NCBI GenBank assembly: GCA_037178675.1
Contig: JAYMGJ010000497.1
Span: 1 to 49,747, forward strand
Direction of reading: 5' to 3'
DNA from: Scleroderma bovista
Lineage: Eukaryota > Basidiomycota > Agaricomycetes > Boletales > Sclerodermataceae
DNA length: 49,747 nucleotides
Of the stretch, positions 41,594-49,747 are shown one piece after another (position 1 is the stretch's first letter; the number at the start of each line of letters is the position of its first letter). The notes beneath the pieces are model-generated. The model made no database searches, was not told the DNA's origin, and was given only the letters and a program-made list of their open reading frames with translations. Both the position numbers and the translations under genes were made by a program.

Positions 41594-43380
41594 ATGGGTG
41601 CTACGACCCAACCAGCCCCAATGTCCATGCCTGACAATGAGAATGTCACAATGTCAGATACATCTACTGCAACAAGAAAGGAAACTAGGCGCACGGCGCC
41701 AGTGATGTACCCACACAATGAGCACCTCCTACAGGAGGCGAAAGGCCAATATAGGGAGGATTCATTTTTCCAAAAGATATTAGAGACCCCAAAGGCATTC
41801 AAAAACTTCACACTTATGGAAGACAGCTTTATACATCTGAAACTTCCCGATAGAAATGTCATATGTATCCCAGATATCCGAATAGGCGAACGGATGCTGT
41901 GAGAAATGGTCATTGACCAGGCACACTCACTATTAGCTCATCTGGGTGCTAGGAAAACATTATCTTACCTGCGGGAATACGTGTGGTGGGACACAATGGT
42001 GCATGACATCTCCGCGTTCTGTACTTTGTGTACAACCTGCCAGAGAAGTAAACCTCCAAATCAGAAGCCGCTAGGATTCCTAAATTCATTGTCCGTACCA
42101 TCTGTTCCATGGGATGCGATAGGCATTGATTTCGTGGGACCGCTACCTGAGTCTAAGGACAGAAACAGATTGTATGACTCCGTAACGGTAATAATCGACT
42201 TACTCACTGCAATGATCCATCTGGTCCCAAGTCAAGTCGGACGACATATACAGCCAAGGATGTGGCTGAGCTAATGTTCGCCGAGGTATACAAACTTCAC
42301 GGATTACCTAGATCAATTGTTAGCGACAGAGACATACTGTTCACCAGTCTATTCTGGATGCACGTTAATAAGTTGATGGGAGTGAAACAACGCATGTCAA
42401 GCGCATACCACCCCGAGACTGACGGCTCGACCGAACAGGGTAACCACACGATTGGTCAGATGTTACGATCTTGCATCGGGCCCACCCAGAAGGACTGGGT
42501 GTCGAAACTGCCCACTATTGAGTTTGCCATCAACATAGCCCGATCAGAGTCAACAGGATACTCACCATTCTTCTTGAACACCAGGAGAATGCCAAGGGCG
42601 ATGATCTGGGATGCTCCGGAAAAGGATGAATACCCTAGTGTAAAAGCGTACGCCCAAAGAATGAAACTAGCTCTGACAGCGGCACATGATGCATTGTTGA
42701 CAGCAAGAGTCAAGCAAACAATGCAAGCCAATAAACAAAGATGCACGTGCCCACTTGTTGTGGGCGATTTGGTCTATGTTTCGACTAAAAACATCAGTTT
42801 CTTTAAAGGGACCTCCTGAAAATTAGTACCAAAGTTCGTGGGACCGTATAAGATAGTCCAAGACTTTGGCAACTACTTGTTTCATATTGAACTCCCCAGT
42901 TCCCTCCGCCAACGAGGAATCCATGATGTATTCCACCTGTCTCTACTGTGCATCCATATCCCTAATGATGACTGCTTGTTCCCTGGTTGGTCAGACGAAC
43001 AATTCCCTGAGCTCGGCAGAACTGCTCGCAAGTGGATGGTAGACAAGATTCTGTCGCATCAAGGTAGCCACTCGGACGCCAAATTTGAAGTACTTTGGAC
43101 TTCTGGAGATAAAACATGGCTACCCTACGGTGAGATCGCCCATCTGCATGCGATCACTGACTACTTTGAGATAATAGGTATTGATAGTATCACTCAACTA
43201 ACCGATAACAGTATTGGGGATGTGTCGGATGTCGATGAAGATGTGACAACTGGGTGTGTATCGATATGCATCTGTCGCCCTAACAGGAATTGTCCCATCC
43301 ATCAGGGCATGTCAGAGCGACGTCCCAGCTCGGAAGCAATGCGACCCACGCACCATAGAAGCACAACACCGTCCAAGTGA
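41594..43380 (+). pseudogene. Ty3 integrase and chromodomain-like tail (broken)
   Basis: After a linker, a zinc-binding segment (HSLLAHLG and CTLCTTC) and the integrase core follow: GIDFVGPLPE (first Asp), a frameshift near 42240, then VSDRDILFTS (second Asp), SSAYHPETDGSTEQGN (Glu) and ATGYSPF-like STGYSPFFLNTRRMP. TGA at 41900-41902 and at 42817-42819 interrupt. The C-terminus (FVGPYKIVQDFGNYLFHIELP, FHLSLL, KFEVLWTSGDKTWLPYGEI) resembles the chromodomain-like tail that directs such elements to chromatin. Confidence 0.82.
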
Positions 43381-43738
43381 CAACCTCACTGGTGCCCACT
43401 GAAACAACCACCTGTGGATACCGATCATAGGTGTGAACTGACAAGGACGACAATGGAATCCAAGTGTTGGTCCAAGCAGGAGCACTAGGCAACACTCCAC
43501 TGGTCCGCGCTCCCGAAGACATCGTCCCAAGGAAGTGGCACCTAATTATGCTCGCAATGATTGAGTTCCTTGCTGGCGACAATGGTTTGCTCCCAACCCC
43601 CATAGGCAGTATTGACAATCACCATCCTGGCGTGATCGTTCATCGGCAACTGTCTCCGACTCAAGGGGTCAGTCACAGCCCACAAGTATTAAAGGCTGCC
43701 ATTCCTGTGGCAGGCAAAGGTCCACCTCCCATTGTCAA

Positions 43739-44632
43739 GTGCGCACTTGTCATCACCACAAGACAAAGTACCCATCTCACCATATTGACTGCTTCACGAT
43801 GGGCATCAAGGATTCCAGTCCCTCTGAATTCATAAAAATTGACCGTGAATTGTACAATGTCCACGTTGTCACAAAAGAAGGTGCTAGCTATTACGAGAGC
43901 TATCACAATGAGCAGCTACGTGACTTCTTCACTCTGGAGTACCATCTGCATCAGCAGGAGCTGCCCTCCAAAATCCCTGCCAGATTTGAAGATTTTCGTA
44001 TTGCCTTCGACAGGGAAGCTGAGAGGAAGAATCTCACTGGTGTGTCGTTCGCCCAGATTAATTATGATGGGGTGGAGCCCTCATCGATCCTTTGGACCCC
44101 TGGCTGCTGCTCCCCTACAGTCCAAGAGGTACTTGGAGTGGGTGCGGATCTAAGGTCCCGATCAGAGAAGTTGGGGATTAGGGCGATGATGGAAGAAGAA
44201 GACATTGTCTTATGCCAGATGGCTATTAGGCAAATGGGAGAGATGCTGAGGATGGATAGGTACAAGAGGAAGGCTTTCGACAAGTGCGAAGACCGGTGTC
44301 AACAGAAGGGCGTCCATCTGCCCAATGCATACAGTTGTCGCGCCACTGGCACCAAGGCCAAGCCCCGCCGGCGGCATTGTTCGTCCTCCAGCCCATTTCC
44401 CCGACGCGATCGACGCCGCTCTCCCGAGTCATCTGATCTTCCTTTCGAGGATGCTGTTGCAGGTCCGAGCACAATCCCCTACACGGAAAGAAATGAAGAT
44501 GTCCACATGAGAGATGAAGGGAGATCCCCTCGTGAGGGCAACAGTATCTGGATTAAAGGACAAGCTACGAAGGGAGACAAGGAGGGAAAGGGGCGAGCAG
44601 ACTTGGGAAGGAAGGGTACTGTGTACCCTTGA
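43739..44632 (+). CDS. open frame downstream of integrase in the Ty3 element
   Basis: A 297-codon frame lies between the integrase tail and the polypurine tract. It contains SPSEFIKIDRELYNVHV, HLHQQELPSKIPARFEDF and a basic Arg/Ser-rich tail (PRRRHCSSSSPFPRRDRRR). Its position fits a C-terminal extension of pol or a separate accessory or gag-like protein. It is uninterrupted, unlike the rest of the element. I do not recognise a domain. Confidence 0.5.
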   Translation: MRTCHHHKTKYPSHHIDCFTMGIKDSSPSEFIKIDRELYNVHVVTKEGASYYESYHNEQLRDFFTLEYHLHQQELPSKIPARFEDFRIAFDREAERKNLTGVSFAQINYDGVEPSSILWTPGCCSPTVQEVLGVGADLRSRSEKLGIRAMMEEEDIVLCQMAIRQMGEMLRMDRYKRKAFDKCEDRCQQKGVHLPNAYSCRATGTKAKPRRRHCSSSSPFPRRDRRRSPESSDLPFEDAVAGPSTIPYTERNEDVHMRDEGRSPREGNSIWIKGQATKGDKEGKGRADLGRKGTVYP

Positions 44633-44641
44633 AGGGGGGTA

Positions 44642-44877
44642 TGTGATGGCTGAACCATTTAGGCCATCACAGTCAGCCGAGTGTCATGCATATATTAGAT
44701 GTATGTCGCCATCCAATATCTCTACTCCGTATCCTCCCGTAGTACCATATAAATAGTCGCTCCCATTGTAAATGTTCCCTTCAGTCTTTTCTCAATATCA
44801 GAATTTGGTCTGGTAACTCGAGTGAAAGATCTTAGTGTGCTGTTGTCCATAGTACAAACTACTGGTCAACTGTTACA
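44642..44877 (+). repeat. 3' LTR of the Ty3 element
   Basis: It starts TGTGATGGCTGAACC right after the polypurine tract and contains a palindromic GATGGCTGAACCATTTAGGCCATC and a TATA box (TATAAATAG, 44748-44756). The end is TTACA at 44877 or GACA at 44894; without a second LTR this cannot be fixed. Confidence 0.7.
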
Positions 44878-44919
44878 TTATCTCATCTGCGACATTAATT
44901 GGATAGCATGGCTTGGTTA

Positions 44920-47642
44920 TGGGCAATAAGAAAGATGTTGAACCCCACAGACGCCAACTGCAGTCTTTGCCAATGCCATCGGAAGCGCCAGTAACTACTG
45001 AAGGAGTGGTAAGGATGGAATTCGTGCAGCCAGAGCAATCGATGAACCTGCCTAGGCACCTTTGCTTGCACCATGGACGATGATGCTGAGTGCAGCAACA
45101 CCCATCGCTCGAGTCTCACCATCTTGCATGTGACAATGATCCAGCATGTTTGGCTGACAATTTCTACAGAATATTCAGTCAATGGTCACTCTTCAAACTC
45201 TCCGATGTTGCCTGTCTCATCCTTGTCCCAGCCTCTCGGATGGGGGCTTCTTCATTCCTCTGTACTCCCATCAGCAACAGCTCGTCTGGATCCAGGAATC
45301 ATCCGTCGACGACTCTCTCCGCACTCTTGAATACAAATACGGTTCACTCAGTTCCTCGGCCAGTTCTGCGGGGCCCATGAACCCATCTCCAGCGGTCCAC
45401 AGACTACCTTCCTCAACCACAGCGTGTCTCATCCATCACAGCGATCACTTTGTTATCCTCGCCATTCCTGATGAATGCGCTGCAGATGCCCTGACACTGC
45501 AAGCATTTCTCAGTGTTTCATGACAAAACATTGTAAAAAAAATAAAGGAAAGAGATACTCTTTTATTTACAATTTTGTTTAACAAAAAAGACAAATATCA
45601 TACAGCATCATTTTTGTCATTTTTTCTGTCAAGACATGATTTGAGATCATTTCTTATGTTGGGAATATAAAAAATTTAACCTTTTTCTTCTGCCTGTTCC
45701 TTGCAAAACAAATAAAGAAAAGACAATGTAACTTTTCTCATAGCAAGCATTTTTGCATGTTTTATTAGAAATAAGATAGCATATTATTCTTCAGAACATG
45801 CTGAAAGAAAACACCAAATTTTTCTTCGAGAAACATGGTTGTTCCTGGATGCTGATTGGCTGGCTAGAGTGTTATAACCAAAAATATATAGCATGTTTCC
45901 TAAACATTTATTTTCATAGAATATCTTTTGATTCAAATTTTCACTCCAGAAAATCGAAAATGCTTGCTGTGAGAAAAGTTACATTGTTTTTTCTTTATTT
46001 GTTTTGCAAGGAACAGGCAGAAGAAAAAGGTTAAATTTTTTATACTCCCAACATAAGAAATGATCTCAAATCATGTTTTGACACAAAAAATGATGAAAAT
46101 GATGCTGTATGATAATTGTGTTTTTTTTTAAACAAAATTGTAAATAAAAGAGTATCTCTTTCTTCTATTTTTTTTACAATGTTTTGTCATGAAACATTGA
46201 GAAATGCTTGCAGTGTGACCGCGTATCTTCCCTGTTTCTGGAAAGCAGCTTCGATCGCTGCATCACTGGTATCGTTCCTCCCCGTCCCAGAAGCCACTGT
46301 GAAGTGTGTTTGTGACCTCCTTGCATTGCTTCGCTTCGACCTGCTCGTTGCAGGCATCATAGGTGGAGCTGCTGCGCGAGGGTATTCACTTCCTTACTAA
46401 CGAAGATGGAGAGTCAGGCATCTTCACAAAGGTTCGAGGGTTGCTGCCAAGTGGATCAAGCAACAGTTCGAGCAAACCGGTGCAACATGCAGGTTAATGG
46501 CATTCGAGGTGGGCTTTGCACCAAATGTGATCTGGTGAGCCTTTCAGTCTTGACGGCGCACTTGTCTGATGCATATACAGTCGATACAATGCCACGACAG
46601 ATATGTTGAAAGTTGTCCTCATTTTGGGATACTATGACTCATGTGGCTCATTTGGCTCAGAGCGGGCAAGTTCAAACATCTACAGATACTTTAGGCTGCG
46701 CTCGCTGACACATTGAATGCATATATGCTATAGGCACCTGGTGGAAACGACGATGGCTTGGGAACAATCTCAATTCTCAGTATTGCACGGGCGCATCAAG
46801 CAAACCGGGATTACCTTCAGCAGCAATGTTGAACTGGTCGTGTTCGCAGGAGAAGAGCAGGGCCTGGTCGGATCCAGGGCATATGTGATATGTTCATCCA
46901 TAGTACTCGGATGTCGCATTATCTGACAATGGCATTCTGCTGCAGAGGAACTGCGCAGAAAAGGTGCCAACATTACACTGATGATTCAGGTGGACATGTT
47001 GGCATACCGTGTCTCGCACGAGTCTCCACAGCTGGGGCTTCCAAAATCGTGGGTGACAGGCTCGTGTGTGAACAGCATGCTCACCCTTATTTGCTTCTTC
47101 AGCATAGGTACACCCAAGGTCGCACAGCTTGCTGCCAATATCTCGGCCATCTATAGTCCGGAGCTCAACATTGGCTTTACTCCAGCATGCTGTAGTGACC
47201 ATCAGGTGTGTGCCCGCCTTCCTTTTTGCTGTTTGTCGCTATGTGTATGTATGGGCTCAGAACTACCTATTATTGCAGTCGTTCCACGAGCAGGGGTTCC
47301 CTGCAACGCACTTCTATGAGTGTGCAGGGAGGAGTGAGATTCCCTTTCCATTGTAGATAAACCTATCAACTGACTAGTGCTCTTTCCAGTCGCTGATCCC
47401 ATGTACCACAACAGCGGTGGGTTACCCTTAACCATACCTCCATAAGGATTTAACAGAATGTTGTGGCAGGCGACATTAGCGACAGGCCAGGGTACAATTT
47501 ATTCCAGGTCCTGTTCTCTTTGTCACCTGGCTTGTTATGATATGGATGGCGGATGGCGGATGGCTCCATCCAGTTTGCCATACTGCTCCATGCTGCTGGC
47601 TTTGATCTCCCTACCGGGACTCGTCTTGAGGATCTGGATTGA
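44920..47642 (+). pseudogene. M28-family aminopeptidase pseudogene, split by a foldback element
   Basis: The order fits fungal secreted M28 (leucine) aminopeptidases: LIHHSDHFVILAIPDECAADALT up to 45494; after the foldback element AYLPCFWKAASIAAS, PVPEATVKCVCDLLALLRFD, then shifts, FLTNEDGESGIF, WIKQQFEQTGATCRLMAF, VLILGYYDSCGSFGS, APGGNDDGLGTISILSIARA, VELVVFAGEEQGLVGSRAY, MIQVDMLAYRVSHESPQLGLP, ISAIYSPELNIGFTPACCSDHQ, SFHEQGFPATHF, ADPMYHNSGDIS and FAILLHAAGFDLP with TGA at 47640-47642. Several GT-AG introns are still readable. The metal-binding HYDS is YYDS and GGDDDG is GGNDDG, so zinc binding is lost. Frameshifts lie near 46390 and 46793. Confidence 0.85.
45492..46218. mobile_element. 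721-bp foldback element (45495-46215) with TGA target duplication
   Basis: The left arm (from 45495, CACTGCAAGCATTTCTCA) is repeated as an inverted right arm (to 46215, TGAGAAATGCTTGCAGTG form) over roughly 300 bp each, for example TTTTCTTCTGCCTGTTCCTTGC versus its complement. TGA flanks both ends (45492-45494, 46216-46218). Removing the element plus one TGA joins DALT to AYLPCFW of the aminopeptidase in frame. AT-rich, no coding capacity: a MITE-like hairpin. A 3-bp duplication is typical of PIF/Harbinger-like insertion. Confidence 0.85.
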
Positions 47643-47909
47643 TGCTAGGTGTAATGATGGTGATCAAGCTTTGCACGTTCTGATATCCCTGAGTCAACAT
47701 GGGAGGGGTAATCTTATGTTTTATATAACATGGAGGTATTGTCGAGAAATTATATTCATAGAAAGATGGACCAGCCTACATTGCTATAGAGATGCTTCAT
47801 GTTGAGCCTGGTTATAATGCCCCCACACTATATGACCTCCACCACGCTCATCTCCCCTATCACCTTTCTATCCACTGAAGTTGCATCCGACCCAGCTTCC
47901 TTGTGTTCC
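47643..47909. other. intergenic between two convergent genes
   Basis: Short gap holding the 3' flanks of the aminopeptidase remnant and the permease. No further feature seen. Confidence 0.45.
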
Positions 47910-49747
47910 CTATCCAGTAAACCAATGCATGCCCCCATACATGGGGAAGTAGTACCATGCAAGTGAGGGCAGGAGCATGCCGCCCAGGACGACTACGGTG
48001 TAGTTCATAGAAGTAACATTCGCACCAGGTGATGTGGGGAACATGAAAATGATGGTCATGAACACCATGAACACCACTGCGATGAAACCAATGGGTAAAC
48101 TCTGCAGATATGATGTTAGCGCCAACGCCAAGAGCAGGTGAGAAAAGGGGGAGGGGACCTACAAAGACACCTAGGTTGAATGGCCTGGGCTTGAAGTCGT
48201 TCTCAAACACGAAATGTGCCACGATAGGTATCACATATGCAACATAGAGAGCTGTGATCGATACCGCAAACATGGCGTTCGTTGCCTGGGCACCCGGAAA
48301 CATGAGTGCACCAAAAAGAGCCTCTATTACAACGGAGAACCAGACAGTGTTGACTGGTGTTCCAGTGTAACTGTTCATGCAGTAAAGGATGCTCAAAAAG
48401 GGGAGTGCGCCGTCCCACAAAAAGGCAAAGCATTGACGCGATGTCACGAGGACCTGCCAGAGGAAGAGTTGGTCATGTTAGTATGGCCATGCTCTGGAAG
48501 TTGGTGCAGACTAGGAGACATCACCATGCTAGATCCCATCATGCACCTAGTGGCAAGGTGATAAGAAGGGACATACAAGGAATGGAAGAATAGACATACT
48601 GTGCTGCAATGACGAACGACCAGAGTGCCAAGGTGCCTCGCTCCCCAAAGCTGTTGAAGAGGATCTGGGCCATTGGCTGGTCAATCAGGCTGTTTAACAA
48701 GTACTCAATATCCGTGCCCATGCAGAACACAAGAGCGATATCAATGGCTGAGATGCAAGCCAAGTAAGAAAGATGTGCGATAACAAGAAACTTGGACGGA
48801 GGAGACACACCTACTCCGAGGACACCAGAAATGGCGATGGAGCCGACCTGTGCCAGATGGTCAGTCATGTGGGAACCAGGGGTCACAACAATAGTGATGG
48901 CAGCATTTGAGGCTTCCTCACTGATATGCACAGCAGAGTTGAATGAACCTGCAGATAGTAGTCAGCATCAGAGACCAAGCCAAAACACATTTACATATAT
49001 GTACAGATTGTCCAAAGGGGGGCCATGAAAGACATGATAGATGCAAAGCCATTTGGCCAGCCATCAACTATGCAGGGGGTGAGACCGTTCATTTGCATGA
49101 CATTCAATATGGGAGAATATATACAGTTCATGAAGTTTCCAAAGGCATAGCTGGCAGTGTTCTTGTATTCTTTTGGCATTGCTGCTGGGAAAGCAACTAT
49201 CACCACGAAGCAAAGACTGATCAAAGGTTGACATCAAGACTGCTTTTGAAATTCTACTAGGAGATACACACAAGACGTAGATGGTAACATAGAGTGTTTT
49301 GCAGCCTGGCAGGTGTGGCTGTTGCAAGGCAGCACACAGTGCCATGGGTGAAGTGGACTGGAAGGTATATGGCACTGACAGTAGCATGAAGTTGACGAAG
49401 ATTGAGGGTAGAAGAAAGACTGGCATACTAGGTTTGTGCTTGGGTTGCAAAAAGTGTTTGACCAGATCCAATGCTCACAGCAGCAGTGATTTGGACAGCA
49501 CAACCCTAGTTGATAGAGGCTTCATCAGGTGCATGTCAGTAGGTACAAATCTTGGAAGATAAACTAAAACCTAGCTCACCAATTGACACAATATTCCCGA
49601 TTGTGTTTGTGTCTACGCACCGAATAGTGTCACGCGGGTAGGGCTAACAGTAATGAAAAACGTACACCCAACGATCCAGCAGAGCAAGTTTCGGCAATGA
49701 GGTGAGGAGAGCGTGCATCCAGTAGTAGAGCTACAGACATCGGTGCA
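47910..49747 (-). CDS. APC-family amino acid (GABA/choline-type) permease, 5' end outside window
   Basis: A membrane amino-acid transporter on the minus strand. Readable exons include 48101-47910 (stop TAG 47910-47912), 48453-48163, 48546-48525 (a 22-nt exon), 48747-48600 and one ending at 48811. Segments are CWIVGY, TNTIGNIVSI, LPAAMPKEYKNTASYAFG-like, WPNGFASIMSFMAPLWTI, HISEEASNAA, ISGVLGV, AIDIALVFCMGTD, QPMAQILFNSFGERGTLALWSFVIAAQ, TSRQCFAFLWDGALPF, YTGTPVNTVWFS, FKPRPFNLGVF and YTVVVLGGMLLPSLAWYYFPMYGG. It should have about 12 membrane segments. Near 49700 YYWMHALL and RNLLCWIVG lie in different frames, so there is at least one frameshift; the C-terminus stops early after HWFTG. Possibly a pseudogene. 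Confidence 0.75.

Larger units (their letters stand above)
38829..44877 (+). mobile_element. defective Ty3-type LTR retrotransposon, 5' truncated
   Basis: In order it carries a gag-like region, protease, the first part of reverse transcriptase, RNase H, integrase with zinc finger and DDE residues, a chromodomain-like tail, a further C-terminal frame, a polypurine tract (GAAGGGGGG at about 44631-44639) and a 3' LTR from 44642. No 5' LTR is present; the left side abuts truncated LTR 4. Many stops and frameshifts occur. It is a different family from the long LTRs, having a short LTR and its own terminal sequence. Confidence 0.88.

Overview
The window is eukaryotic nuclear DNA, and its gene structure points to an Agaricomycete (mushroom-forming basidiomycete). 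Short spliceosomal introns of about 42-77 nt with GT-AG ends split nearly every gene. The protein families recognised (Plavaka and KDZ-type transposases, TET/JBP dioxygenase, an expanded Pho80-like cyclin family, Ty3 retroelements with a chromodomain-like tail) are typical of these fungi. The genus cannot be fixed from sequence alone. No rRNA, tRNA, CRISPR or prokaryotic feature was seen.

The window is a transposon graveyard with a few intact genes of unknown function. From left to right: the 3' end of an unknown gene; a TA-flanked TIR element (627-1491); a decayed coatomer delta pseudogene; an intact 549-aa five-exon gene on the minus strand (2895-4785) with a solo LTR 40 bp upstream of its ATG; a Ser/Thr/Pro-rich minus-strand gene region cut by a second solo LTR; a chitin synthase pseudogene; and then a Plavaka transposase gene running on the minus strand from 30947 down to 13499.

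The Plavaka gene is a nested-insertion record. A third solo LTR (14886-16972) sits in one exon with a CCGA duplication. An 11.46-kb TIR element (18773-30229) sits in another exon with a 7-bp duplication. Removing each insertion together with one duplicate copy restores the reading frame exactly. The 11.46-kb element carries a TET/JBP-like 2OG-Fe(II) dioxygenase gene, a divergently oriented intact 231-aa gene of unknown function, a C-terminal remnant that looks like a KDZ transposase, a 2-kb palindrome, two copies of a 33-bp minisatellite block, and arrays of GGCACAATCAAC-like motifs. It is therefore read as a KDZ-type transposon with its own DNA-modification enzyme.

To the right lie a Pho80-like cyclin with a duplicated tail, an intact 836-aa Agaricomycete family gene with four palindromic GTAAACA-containing repeats upstream, a truncated fourth LTR, a defective Ty3 element lacking its reverse-transcriptase palm, an M28 aminopeptidase pseudogene split by a 721-bp foldback element (TGA duplication, frame restored on removal), and an APC-family amino-acid permease running off the right edge.

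Recurring themes: the four LTRs belong to one long-LTR family that duplicates 4 bp with a central CG; this family carries an open reading frame in its U3 whose protein is conserved between divergent copies; and many inactivating changes look like C-to-T transitions at CpG.
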